Source: Manis javanica
Lineage: Eukaryota > Chordata > Mammalia > Pholidota > Manidae
Reading direction: 5' to 3'
Assembly: GCF_040802235.1 (NCBI RefSeq)
Contig: NC_133161.1
Span: 103,433,001 to 103,497,000, forward strand
DNA length: 64,000 nt
Shown here: positions 49,845 to 61,685 of the stretch, one piece after another
Position numbering within the stretch: position 1 is the stretch's first letter
Layout of the letters: every line of letters begins with the position of its first letter
Notes under the pieces: generated by a model
Seen by the model: only the letters and a program-made list of their open reading frames with translations
Databases searched by the model: none
Told to the model about the DNA's origin: nothing
Translations under genes and position numbers: made by a program

Positions 49845-50540
49845 GTGTATTAATTTTGTATCCTGCAACTTTGCTGAATTCAGATATTAGATCTAGTAGT
49901 CTTGGAATGGATTCTTTAAGGTTTTTAATGTACAATATCATGTCATCTGCAAACAGGGGAGCTTAACTTCTTCTTTGCCAATCTGGATGCCTTTTATTTC
50001 TTTGTGTTGCCTGATTGCCATGGCAAGGACCTCCAGTACTCTGTTGAAAAGAAGTAGGGAGTGTGGGTAACCCTGTCTTGTTCCCAATCTTAAAGGAAAA
50101 GCTTTCAGCTTCTCGCTGTTAAGTATGATGTTGGCTGTGGGTTTGTCATATATGGTCTTTATTATGTTGAGGTACTTGCACTCTACACCTATTTTGTTGA
50201 GAGTTTTTATCACGAATGAATATTGAATTTTGTCACATGTTTTTCCGACATCTATGGAGATGATCATATGGTTATTGTCCCTCTTTTTGTGGATGTGGTG
50301 GATGATGTTGATGAATTTTCTAATGTTGTACCATCCTTGCATCCCTTGAATAAATCCTATTTGTCATGGCGGATGATCTTTTTGATGTATGTTTGAATTT
50401 GGTTTGCTACTAAATATTTGATAAATTCAGCAGGCTCAGGAGTTTTGTTCTTAGGTAGTTTTTTGATTACCAATTCAATTTTGTTCCTGGTAATTGGTCT
50501 GTTCAGATTTTCTGTTTCTTTCTGGGTCAGCCTTGGAAAG

Positions 50541-50625
50541 TTTTTGATGCAACTGTGAATGGAATTGTTTTCTTGATTTCTCTTTCTGTTAGTTCATTGT
50601 TAGTATAGGAATGTCACAGATTTCT
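50541..50625. repeat. 85-bp duplicated segment, copy 2 (displaced)
   Basis: An exact copy of 49760-49844 placed 781 bp away, in the same direction. It replaces or interrupts the sequence that L1-A shows between GCCTTGGAAAG and AAAGTTGT. Confidence 0.9.
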
Positions 50626-52279
50626 CTATAAAGTTGTCCATTTCCCCTAGGTTATCCAGTTTATTAGCATCTAAGTTCTCATAGTTTTGTATAATAATTC
50701 TTTGTATTTATGTGGTTTCTGTAGTGATTTTTCCTTTCCTGTTTCTGATTCTGCTTATGTGAGTAGACTTTCTTTTTTCCTTGGTAAGTTTGGGTAGGGA
50801 TTTATCTATTTTGTTTATTTTCTCAAAGAACCAGCTCTTGCTTTCATTGATTCTTTCTATTGTTTTATTCTTCTCAATTTTATTTATTTCTGCTCTAATC
50901 TTCATTATGTCCCTCCTTCTACTGACTTTGTGCCTCATTTGTTCTTCTTTTTCTATTTTCATTAATTGTGAGTTTAGACTGTTCATGTAGGATAGTTTTT
51001 TTTTCTTGAGGTAGGCCTGTATTACAATATACTTTCCTTTAGCACAGCCTTCACTGCATCCCACAGATTTTGTGGTGTTGAATTATTGTCATTTGTCTCC
51101 ATATATTGCTTGATCTCTGTTTTTATTTGGTCATTGATCCATTGGTTATTTAGGAGCACATTATTAAGCCTACAGGTGTTTGTGGGATTTTTCAGTTTCT
51201 TTGCATAATTTATTTCTTAGTTCATACTTTTGTGGTCTGAGAAACTGGTTGGTACAATTTCAATCTTTTTTAATTTATTGAGGCTTTTTTTGTGGCCTGG
51301 TATATGATCTATTCTTGAAAATGTTTCATGTGCATTTGAGAAGAGTGTGCATTCTGCTGCTTTTGGGTGTAGAGTTCTGTAGATGTCTTTTAGGTCCATC
51401 TGTTCTAATGCATTGTTCAGTGCCTCTGTCTCTTTACTTATTTTCTGTCTGGTTGATCTGTCCTTTGGAGTGGTGAAATGTTAAAGTCTAGAATGAATCT
51501 ATTGCATTTATTTCCCCCTTTAATTCTTTTAGTACATATTTCACATATGTAGGTGCTCCTGTGTTGGAGGCATAGATATTTATAATGGTTATATCTTCTT
51601 GTTGGATTGACCCCTTTATCATTATGCAATGTCCTTCTTTGTTTCTTGTGACTTTGTTTGTTTTGAAGTCTATTTTGTCTGATACAAGTACTGCAACTCC
51701 TGCTCTTTTCTCCCTATTAGTTGCATGAAATATATTTTTCCATCCCTCTACTTTAAGTCTGTGTATGTTGTTGTGTTTAAAGTGAATCTCTTATAGGCAG
51801 CATATAGATGGATCTTGTTTTTTTATCCATTCAGTGACTCTATGTCTATTGATTGGTGCATTCATACCATTTACATTTAGGGTGATTATCAATATGTATG
51901 TATTTTTTGCCATTGCAGACTTTAGATTCGTGGTGACCAAAGGTTCAATGTCAACTTCCTTACTATCTAAGAGTCTAACTTATCTCACTTAATACGCTAT
52001 TACAAACATAATCTGAAGGTTCTTTTTTTCTCCTCTTTTCTTCCTTCTCCATTCATTATATATTAGGTATCATATTCTGTACTCTTTATCAATCCCTTGA
52101 TTGACTTTGGGGATAGTTAATTTAATTTTGATTTGCTTATTAATGAACTGTTTTACTTTCTTTACTGTGGTTTTATTGCCCCTGGTGATAGCTATTATAC
52201 CTTAGAATCACTTCCATCTATAGCAGTCTCTCCAATACACATTGTAGAGGTGGTTTGTGGGAGGTAAATTCTCTCAGCT

Positions 52280-53050
52280 TTTGCTTATCTGGGAATTGTT
52301 TAATCCCTCCTTCAAATTTAAATGATAGTCTTGCTGGATAAAGTATTCTTGTTTCGAGGCCCTTCTGCTTCTTTACATTAAATACATCATGCCACTTCCT
52401 CTGTCTTTTAAAATTTCTGCTGAGAAGTCTGATGATAGCCTGATGGGTTTTCCTTTGTATGATATATTATTTCTCTCTCTGTCTGCTTTTAATAGTCTGT
52501 TCTTACTCTTGATCTTTGCCATTTAGTTACTACATGTTTTGGTATTGCCTTCCTTGTTTCCCCTGTGTTGGGATCTGTGCACTTCATGGCCTGAGAGACT
52601 ATGTCCTTCCCCAGATTGGAGAAGTTTTCAGCAATTATCTCCTCAATGACACTTTCTATCTCTTTTTCTCTCTCCTCTTCTTCTGGTACCCCTATAATGT
52701 GAATATTGTTCTATTTGGATTGGTCACAGTTCTCTCAATATTCTTTCATTCTTAGAGATACTTTTTTCTCTCTGTGCCTCAGCTTCTTTGTGTTCCTCTT
52801 CTTAGTCTCTATTTCATTTACCATTTCCTCCACTGTATCTAATATGCTTTTAAAACTTTCCATTGTATGTTTCATTTCTGATACTGTGTTCCATAATTCA
52901 TTCCTGAGTTTTGAATAATTTTCTGTACCTCCATGAGCATGTTAATTATTTTTATTTTGAAATCCCTTTCAGGAAGATTCATGCAGTCGATTTCATTTGA
53001 ATCTTTCTCAGGTGTTGTATTCATAATTTTACTCTAGACCAGGTTCCTTT
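52280..53050 (-). pseudogene. L1-B ORF1 remnant
   Basis: Positioned between ORF2 and the GC-rich 5' region. It aligns by eye with L1-A ORF1 sequence (for example TGGGTTTTCCTTTGTATG at 52444 against 43660). No long minus-strand frame survives. The limits are inferred from L1-A. Confidence 0.6.
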
Positions 53051-54189
53051 GGCATTTCATATTTGTATATGGCACCCTCTAGTGCCCAGAAACTCTACTC
53101 TCTAGAGCTGCTCAGCCCCTGAATCAGTGTCAGGCATCTCAGGGGAATGGTAATGGTGCCTGGGGGGAGGAAAGAGCTGTTTCCTGCTTCCCAGCTGCTA
53201 TGCCTGTCTCCACTGCCAGAACCAGTGGACTAAGCTTACATGTATAAGCCTCTATGCTTTGTGTTTGTAGTTGCTGTAGATGGGGCTTCCCTCTGGATGG
53301 CCTAACACCAGGGTAGGGTTTGCCATTCTGTGATCCAGGTGCGGTTGGCTGGAAGAAATGTGCAGTAGGTTGAATATCACAGGGGTGCTCCTTGGAGCTG
53401 TGTAGCCATCCAGGGAGCTAGAGTGCCTGAAGATCATGAAAGTTCCCAACCTGCTGTACAGAGTGCACCCAGACAATTTTTCTACCTGTCCTTTCTCCTG
53501 TGCAGTAATTTCTCTGTAGTCCTTGTCCCTTTAGCAGCCCTCTTGCTGTTAGGTAATCTCTCAGACTGCCCACCTTTCTTTTGTCCTGGAGCAGCCACAT
53601 ATGGATCCTTGGTTTCCACAAGTGGTGGAATCTCAGTCTCTCCAGGAATTCTCCCTGTCTTAGCTTTCCAACCCCCTATTCATGAGAGTACCATTAAAGC
53701 ACCATGAAATGTAAGTTTGTGCTCCCAGAGATTTCCAGAGCTAGGTGTTCAGCAATCCCAGGCCTCTATTCCCTCCCCACTTTGTTTCTCTTCTTCCCAC
53801 TGGTAAGGTGGGGTAGGGGAAGGGCTTGGGTCCTGCCAGGCCACAGCTTTGGTATGTTACCCTGTTCTGTTAGGTTTATTTTTTTCTCCAGGTATATGCA
53901 GTTTGGTGCAGTCCTCTTTCCTGTTGCTCTTTCAAGATTAGTTGTTTTAATTATATTTTCACATTATATGTGGTTTTAGGAGGAAGCCTCTTTCTCACTT
54001 CTCACACTGCCATCTTTAATCCTATCTCCTGATTTCAAATGGATCTTCCATGCCACTATTAACCAGTTTAGGGAGAGAGGGCACACTTTCCAGGTCTCCA
54101 CTGTCACCTCCTCAGCTTCCACCATAGTGTCCCCCTACTGGTGTCTTTTTTTATATTACCTTGTATTCAACTTAAATGAATTTCAAAAA

Positions 54190-54954
54190 TATGTATTATC
54201 TTGATTATTTTCTTACTGGCTTCTCTGAATATTATAATGTGTATCTTAACCCAAAATAATCTATTCCTGATTAATGCTTATTTGGTTAAAATAGTACACA
54301 GAAACTTTGCTCCAACATGGCTCTCTCTTCTTTGTGTTATTATTATCCTACAGATTATGTCTCTATGCATTATAAACCCACCAACACAGTTTTACACATT
54401 ATCTTTATAAGCTATCAAAACAGTTTTCCTGATTTTGTTCATTACTTGGTTTGTTTTGTTTTAATTAAATGTCTCATAATTTTTGGTTGAAAAGTGGGGA
54501 TGTTAGATAACATATCATTGCAATTCTGTAATTAGTTTTCACTCTCCCACAGAGCTTGTTCCTGATACATTTTTTCCTCTTGTTCTTCTTGTTTATTTCA
54601 CAAATTTCCTAAATGGTGCTGTATATTCTGTTTTTGATCCTGTATGCAGCTACTGAGTTCTCTGATCATTTTTACTCTTAAAATGTCTTTATAATGGTTT
54701 CTTAAAGAGCTGCCCCTCATTGATTGTGATTTAATGATTAGCCAATGATGACTCAAAAGAGTTCCTTAAATACCCTAACCCAGTTAGGGTTAGGGGGATT
54801 GTGGTTGCAGGCACAGCTTCAAACTTTGGAATGAGTGTAAATCAGACTTACTTTCCACTACCTATTAGTACAGGCCTTCAAGGTCAGCCACAGGTGAGTT
54901 ACCAGGGCTGACATCTGATCTTTCTTGGGCATATACATGGCCTGGCTTATGCGG
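54190..54954 (-). mobile_element. Old L1M 5' part, minus strand (left piece)
   Basis: ATTATTTTCTTACTGGCTTC, then GTTGAAAAGTGGGGATGTTA and TTTCTTAAAGAGCTGCCCC resemble the minus-strand view of L1M/HAL1 ORF1 and 5' regions. It continues beyond the MLT1 LTR at 55351. It contains a telomere-motif hairpin at 54773-54789. Confidence 0.45.
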
Positions 54955-55350
54955 AGTATAAGCCATTTCAGGCTGCCATCATCAAATGCAAAAGACTATG
55001 GGGCATAATTCACAGACATTTATTTCCTCAATCCTGGAGGCTAGAAGTCAATGACCAACAAGCTGGTAAATCTGACTTCTGATGAGCGCTCTCCTGGGCT
55101 TGCAGACAGCCACCTTCTAGCTGTGTCTTCTCATAGCCTCTCCTCTATGCATGTGTAGAAAAAAGATCTTTGGCGATCTTATTATATAAGGACACTAACC
55201 CTGTAAAACTAAGCCTCTACCCTTATGACCTCAATTAGATTAATTATCAATGAGATTAATTTGAAGATAGGGGTCTATCTTCAAATATAGTCACATTGGG
55301 GGTTATGGCTTAAACATGAATTTTAGGGGAAAAGAGTTCAGTCCATAAGA
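54955..55350 (-). mobile_element. MLT1-class (MaLR) solo LTR, minus strand
   Basis: GGCTGCCATCATCAAATGC, then TTTATTTCCTCAATCCTGGA, then TATAAGGACACTAACCCTG and ATGACCTCAATTAGATTAAT, then ATATAGTCACATTGGGGGTT, ending GTTCAGTCCATAAG. This is a complete MaLR LTR read backwards. It contains an extra inverted duplication at 55259-55286 that the family lacks. Confidence 0.82.
55259..55286. repeat. Perfect 12-bp inverted repeat (hairpin) inside the LTR
   Basis: ATTTGAAGATAG at 55259-55270, loop GGGT, then CTATCTTCAAAT at 55275-55286. The right arm is the native LTR sequence (family form roughly CTATCTCCAAAT). The left arm appears to be an added reverse copy. Confidence 0.9.
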
Positions 55351-55940
55351 ATAGCCTTTTAAGTCCAGGAATATGTTGAGGCACTTCCACATCACCACAG
55401 CTACCTAGTTCTTATTCTCAAGGTTTTCTATTTAAACTTTTGTTGGTCTCTTATTTTCCCCAACAAGAATTTAGAAAACTGTGACATTATAAATGCCAGC
55501 TGATTGCTATGATTTATTAACAACCCTGGGAAAGGGATTTTCCCTGGAGTTTAGATCTGAATCATGAAAAACAGTGACAATGCCCTGGGAATAGCATTTC
55601 TCCAGGGAGATGCTGTAAATATTATCAAAATTTTCACAGGTCTTTGGGTTTGGGGCTTTATGAAGATTTCCAGAACAGATTCCCTATTTTCATGTTTATA
55701 ACAGCCATGGTGCTGAAGGTGGAAATTTGTAAGCAGCTCAAGTTAAAATACTATCGGCCCTATAGTTCTTACCAAAGTTCAGTGACTTTTCTTGAATGAA
55801 TGCTTTTTAGTTTGTTCTGTGATTTGGGGTAAATTCCAGAGTTCAGAAATAGTAGTTATCCTAATATTATCTTTGTTTTTGTTGGGTAGAGGAATCAATA
55901 ACATCCTCACTCCATCATCCCAGAAGTCTAGCTCCATTGT
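55351..55940 (-). mobile_element. Old L1M 5' part, minus strand (right piece)
   Basis: CTGGGAAAGGGATTTTCCCTG, then GGTCTTTGGGTTTGGGGCTTT and CACTCCATCATCCCAGAAGTC fit the minus-strand view of an L1M/HAL1 5' UTR, ending in a CATCWTCCCAGAAGTC-like terminus. The assignment is tentative. Confidence 0.45.
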
Positions 55941-57511
55941 TTTTCTCATTCTAAATGATTAAACTGCCTACAGGTTTGTAATCTATATTGCTACTATTGC
56001 TTATTAGTGATTTTTAATAGAACAAAATTAGTTTTGCCCATTTTAGAATTTTTACTTCTTTCCTGTCTTAATATTAGCTTTCTTTATATAATATGATCAA
56101 AATATAAATGTTGATGGAATTCTACATCATATTTGTGTTTTATTTCTAAAAATAAAAAGCTTTTCAGTGCTTCCAGTTTCCTGCCAGCATAAAAGCTTGG
56201 AATTCTTCACTCCATCCTAACAAGGAAAAACTCAACATACAGAAACATGAACAACTCTTCTGAGATGCATCAGAGAAATGAAGTCACAAAACAAATAACT
56301 GCCCCTAAAATTAGAGAGATAGACAGGCTAGTACTGAGAATGCACAACTTAGCAGAGCAGAAATGCAACCCACAAACAGAAACCTGTGGCACCAGTGCTG
56401 GAGTAGGAAAACCATGACTGACAAATGGCTGGAGGATCAGTGTGGACAAGTCTGAGAGTTTAGTGAATTTTATTTCCTGGAGCTCTACCAGGTATTCATG
56501 CCAAATATTAAAAAGAAAATCCTCTTGGGCTTTAGACACAGAAAACAGAAAAGTAAGTAGTTTGAAGTATGCCAGGATATTTCATTCTTCATAAAAAGGA
56601 CCCCCTAAAAATAAAGTATTTTACCAGAACCTAAGCTATCAGGGTTTTATCAGAGCCTAACTACTTGTGGAAAGGGAAATACTCAACTCCAGTTACTCTA
56701 GCCTCCCAAAGCCATTTTGTTCCCAAAGGTAGGGAAGGGGACTGAGTGGTACTGTGTGTTCACCACCCAGGGGCACAGGCTTACTAACTACTGAGACCTC
56801 ATACAGGGTTAACTCTGCTCCTCTCCATACACCTTCCCACCACCTCACAAAAGACTATTCAGTGCACTTCCTTTAACCCAATGCATTATGTATAGTTTTC
56901 AACAAAATATTACAACTCATACTTACAGGCAAAGACACAGTTTGAAGACTGAATAAGCATCAGAATCAGACTCAGATATGGCAAGAATGTTGGAATTACC
57001 GCACAGTGAATTTCAAACAACTATGATCAATATGTCAAGGGACATAATGGAAAATGTGCACAACATGCATTATCAGATGGCTACTGTAAGCAGAGAGATG
57101 GGAATTTCTAGGAAAAACAAAAAAGAAATGTTGTAACAGAAACCAGGAGCAACTTTGAGGGGCTCATTATTTAACAGGACAATGACTGAGGAGATAATCC
57201 CCGAGCTTGAGGATTTATAAATAGAAAATTTCAAAACTAAAGGGCAAAGGAGGAAAAATATGAATTAAGTAAAGGAACAAAATATCCAAGTTCTGTGGAA
57301 CAGTTACTGAAGGTGTAACGATGTATGGTGGGAATATCACAAGGAGAAGAAAAGAGTAGAAGTAATATTTGAAGCAATATGCTTAGGCATATAATATTCA
57401 AAATACAGCAAATCAAAGATAAAGAAAGAAGTACTGAAAGAAATTGAGGAGGGACCCCTTAAGAAGTGAAAGATCTGTTCACTGAAAACCATAAGACACT
57501 AATGAGAGAAA

Positions 57512-57973
57512 TTGAAGAAGACACAAATAAATAGAGTTACCCTGTGTTCATGGATAAGAAGAATTAATATTGCTAAGATGTCAGTTCTAAGCAGAACCAT
57601 CTATATATTCAAGGCAACACCCATCAAAATTCTAATGGACTTTTTCACAGAAATAGAAAAAAATTATTCTGAAATTCATATGGAACCACAAAATCCCAAA
57701 ATAGCCAAAACAATCTTGAGAAAAAAGAACAAAACTAGAGGTATCACATTTCATAATTTCAAACTATCTTACAAAGCTGTAATTATCAAAATGTATTGTA
57801 TTTGGCATAAAAACATACACATGGACCAATGGAACAGAATGGAGATTCCAGAAATGAGTCCATGCATTTATAGACAACTAATTTGGACAGAGATCCAAGA
57901 TACTCAAAGGGGAATGGACAATTTCTTCAAAAAGTGTTATTTGGGAAACTGGATATTTACAAGTAAAGAATGA
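57512..57973 (+). pseudogene. L1M ORF2 fragment, RT thumb and downstream
   Basis: A 153-codon open frame with the L1 ORF2 landmarks RRINIAKM, AVIIKMYCIWHKN, DQWNRMEIPE and NFFKK. It corresponds to the region after the RT core. It lacks endonuclease, the RT catalytic aspartates and the C-terminal zinc-knuckle part, so it has no activity. It stays open only over a short stretch of an otherwise decayed element. Confidence 0.8.
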
Positions 57974-58900
57974 AACTGGATCCCTATCTTGAACCATTCC
58001 CAAAAATTACCTAAGAAAAGGATTAAAAAATTAAATGTAAGAACTTAAACTGTAAAACTCCTAGAATAAAATCTAGGGAAAATACCCCTTGACATTGATC
58101 TTACCAATGATATTTTTGGGTATGACCAAAAGCACATGCAACAAAAGCAAAAATAAACAGGTGGGGCTATATCAAAGTGAAAATATGTACAGTAAAATAA
58201 ACAATCAATAAAATGAAAAAGCCACCTATGGAAAATATTTGCAAATCATATATCTGATAAGGGATTTATATCTGAAATATATAAATAACTCATACAGCTT
58301 AAGAAGAAAAATGCAATCCGTTTTAAAAAAATGCACAAAAGACCTCAATGACATTCCAAAGAAAACATTCAAATTGTTAACAAGTACATGAGAAGATGTG
58401 GAACATCACTATTCATCAGGCAAACACAAATCAAAACCAGAATGAAATATCATCTCAGCAGCTTGGCAGGGCTATTATCAAAGAGACAAGGAATAAAAAG
58501 TGTTGGTGAAGAGGAGAAAAGGGGACATTTGTGTATTGTTGCTGGGATACTAAAATGATATATGATGGAGTATTACTCATCCATTAAAAGAAGGAAATCC
58601 TGGTGTTTGTGACAAAATGGCTGAACCTTTATGCTAAGTGAAATAAGTCAGACAAAGACATATACCATATGATCTCACTTATATGTAGATTCTAAAAATG
58701 TCAAACTCAAAGAAACAGAGAGTAGATTGGTATTTGCCAGTAGCTATGGGAGTGATGGAAATGGGGAGATGTTTGTCAAAGGGAACAAACATACAGGTAT
58801 AGGAGGAATCAGTCCTTGGAACCTCACATAGGGCATGGTGATCATAGCTAACAGTATTTTATTGTATGTGTGAAATTTGCTATACGAGTAAATCTTAACT

Positions 58901-58946
58901 GTTCACACACACACACACACAACACACACATACACATGCACACACA
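58901..58946. repeat. (CA)n microsatellite, imperfect
   Basis: CA run interrupted by AACAC, TACACATG and AATATG, in the L1M 3' UTR. Confidence 0.93.
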
Positions 58947-59095
58947 ATATGAGAGGCTGTAGATATCTTAGCTAAACTTATGTGACAATCATTTCATAAT
59001 AAATTTGTATATCCAATCATCACATTGTACACCTTAAACTTAAACAGTGGTGTTTTTCAATTATACCTCAATAAAACTGGAAAAAAAAAGAAATG

Positions 59096-61355
59096 TTAGT
59101 ATAAGATAGCTAGATTATATACAAAAATGATAAATATCCTACAGGGCAATGAAATAATAATAGCTGGGTTGATTTTAACTGGGTAAAAGAACTATATACT
59201 CAGTGCCTGGGCTCTAATAAAATAGTAAATAACAAGCATAACTGAATTATCAAGAGAATGAAATAACTAATGTGATTAGGTAAATAAATCTTCATGACTG
59301 AAATGTCATATTGACTCTTTTTTTCAATTTCAAGTTTTGGAAAGCTTTTAGTAACAGCTTTCCTACATGCTTAGAGCAATATTTCCAAATGACATCATTT
59401 CCCTTCAGAATGATGAGCATCCTTTATTTTTCTGAAGTTTGTGTCTGCTGGAAACAATTCTCTTTACTTTGGTTTTTCTGAAAAAAGTTTCACAGCGCCT
59501 AGAACTCTGGATTGATTTTGTTTTAGGAGTGTTCTTGCATATGCATGACAATATTGACTATAATGACTGCAGACGTAAGTTCTTCCAAGTGGTGATCGTG
59601 TCAGAGATTTAGGGGGAAAAACCACACTTTCCTTTGAATTAGATACTTGTGTATATTTAGTTTGGATTTACTGGGAAAAGTAAGGACATTGGTTTTCATA
59701 TAATAATCTAAGGGTGAAAATTAGAAAATAATCATTAATTACAATATGTCCTGTATACTTTGTATTTCTGAAATTTGAGAACTTGCATTTTAATTACTGC
59801 CTTTTACTTTTTTAAACAAGAATTCAAGACTATCAAACGAATTTCAAGGCAGCCTCCTTTCAGAGAACAATCTACAATTGTGTTGTCATGAGTGTCAAAC
59901 TAATAAATATCAGTTTTGCTTCTGAAGAGACTTAATGGAGTACGTTGGGTGCCTGTGTCTCTGCTTGAAAAGATTTATCAGACTGCAATTGCTCATAAAA
60001 GTTAATATGAGGATGTTTCATTTCAAGAAATTGAAAAATGTCAGAAGATATATTATGCAACACAAATGTGAGATATGTTACTTATTCAGTGGTAGAAATA
60101 ATAATCAAATGAAGCATATATCGAATAGCAGAATCATACCAAGTCTTATCTGAATTCCTAGTGATTATATGTATAAATTTAGAAATGCTTACAAATATGG
60201 CATTGTAGGATAAAATATTTCTCTGACATATTTACCAGTAATATAGGCAATCAAATAGCTTCAAATACTTCAGACAGGTTTGTGTCTATTAGAGAAACTA
60301 ATCAATCCCTAGTTATTAGGTCAAGAATATATAATGAATTAAAAGGAGCACATATCTACACTGCTTAGGTACTTGAACTTGAATGTTCATCATTAAAAAT
60401 ATACATATTTTATAGTTATTTACTGAGTACTGCTACACCCAAAGTAAAGATAAGACAATAATTATGTTGTCTCAACTTTAAAACTGCTTATGGATTAGCT
60501 AGGAAGATTAATAAGTAAACCAGAAATACAAAGGGATAAGCACTATTAGCTGTTCAACTGCTAAGTTACACAAGTTGGTCACTGTGCAAATCCTGGGGAC
60601 AAGTCATTTAGACTGGCAGTTGCACACTGCTGAAGGAAAAAAAATTCTCAACCATGTGGAAGTGTTTGCTTCACATTCACAGCCATGAACATGAAGGACA
60701 GTCAATAATTCCATTAGCTGAGATTCTCTGAAGTTTCTATCAAGAACATTTCCAAGGTAGATACCTGATACACAGCCACATGCCTTCTGAATTTGCTGAA
60801 AAATGAGATTATGAGGTCATGGGGGGGCACACCTGCCTCAAATCCTGTGCGTCTTCTTAATAAGTAAATAACCATTGGGTAGTTGTTAAGGTCCTAGTTC
60901 GTCAAGTAGACAAAATTTGAGCATTGGACTATGAGCCCCTGCCCTTGGTTAGCACAGTTCATTGACCATATTCTCTAATCTAACATATTATTCACACTAT
61001 TGCATGGACTGAAAAGTTAGTGTGTGTATATACGAGTGATTTTGTTATGTTCTTGGGACACTATTGTGAACAAAGTCAATTTTATGCTAACTTGAGATTC
61101 CTCTAAAACTTATTTGGGTTGAATTTGAAAAAGTTTAAACACTAATTCTCTAATTTTATGTTTCTCTCCACAAAGGTTCGGACAAAGGCTGAAAATTTTT
61201 CTGTAGTATTTCCACTCCACTCTCCTACTATAATCAAGATTACCTAGGATATTCTGACCTTTATAACTATTAATACAGAATTTCTTTATCCATGTCACAT
61301 TCATCTGCCTAGACTATTTATAATGCATATTGTAATACCTTCTTTCTGTTCTCCG
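59096..61355. other. Unassigned AT-rich stretch
   Basis: No recognisable gene or repeat. Short frames such as 59935-60153 and 61110-61304 lack domain features. Confidence 0.4.
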
Positions 61356-61357
61356 TG

Positions 61358-61685
61358 TACAATGGACTGAATATTTTAGCCCCGCTTCCGATCATATCTT
61401 GAAGCTCTAATTCCCAGGGTGATGACATTCAGAGGTGGGGCCTTTGGGAGGTGATGATGAGATCAGTGTCTTATAAGTGGAAGAGCCCAGAGCTGGCTGG
61501 CTCTCTTTCTCCCTCCCCCATCTCTCCCCTCTCTCTATGTCTCTGCCATGTCAGGACACAGCAAGAAGATGGCTGTCTGCAAACCAGAAGGAGAGCCCTC
61601 ACCAGAACCCAGTCATCCGGGCACCCCAATCTAGGGCTTCCTAGCCTCCAAAATTATGAGAAATTAATTTCTGTTGTCAAAGCCC
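61358..61685 (+). mobile_element. MLT1/MST-class (MaLR) LTR
   Basis: ACAATGGACTGAATATTTTAG, then GGTGGGGCCTTTGGGAGGTG, then ATGTCTCTGCCATGTCAGGA and ACACAGCAAGAAGATGGC, then AGCCCTCACCAGAACCCAG and AATTATGAGAAATTAATTTC. This covers nearly the whole MaLR LTR in sense order, with the last bases decayed. The 101-codon frame at 61451-61756 is a read-through of this LTR. Confidence 0.88.

Larger units (their letters stand above)
48110..51931 (-). pseudogene. L1-B ORF2, broken
   Basis: Relic of an L1 endonuclease/reverse transcriptase. The position equal to the L1-A start codon reads ACG instead of ATG (51929-51931), and the normal stop is lost, so the last frame runs on to 48054. The endonuclease C-terminal region remains at 51217-51399 with the FSRIDHI and SDH motifs. 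The RT frame at 49938-50342 keeps RLGTRQG and [10 protein letters not shown] but breaks before the FADD box, and its motif-A region is mutated (SIDVGK). The U6 insertion at 48428-48556 splits the C-terminal domain. An exact 85-bp segment is duplicated within the gene (49760-49844 and 50541-50625). Confidence 0.85.
47772..54140 (-). mobile_element. Long L1 copy (L1-B), minus strand, with nested U6 retropseudogene
   Basis: Same lineage and orientation as L1-A but a different subfamily by its 3' UTR (TTATTAAGGTATTACTGATA, then CATGAAAAAACATTGTGATT). The 3' UTR is followed by ORF2 (about 48110-51931), ORF1 (about 52280-53050) and a GC-richer 5' region ending near 54140. An A-rich tail, read as T-rich at 47743-47771, precedes it. 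A shared TGTCTTTTT at both edges may be a weak target-site duplication, but this is uncertain. Confidence 0.88.
56190..59092 (+). mobile_element. L1M (MA/MB-like), plus strand, both ends present, middle deleted
   Basis: The 5' UTR-like region is 56190-56920 and the ORF1 start region 56930-57450 (CAGACTCAGATATGGCAAGA, then CAGTGAATTTCAAACAACTA). At about 57453-57460 the sequence jumps to the ORF2 RT C-terminal side. ORF2 and the 3' UTR continue to ATACCTCAATAAAACTGG plus an A-tail at 59092. About 3 kb of ORF1 end and ORF2 beginning is missing. A CA microsatellite lies at 58901-58946. Confidence 0.8.

Noticed and set aside
57512..57973. 153-codon frame as a domesticated reverse-transcriptase gene
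   Set aside because: It covers only the region after the RT catalytic core, has no upstream promoter or exon context, and sits inside a decayed L1M.
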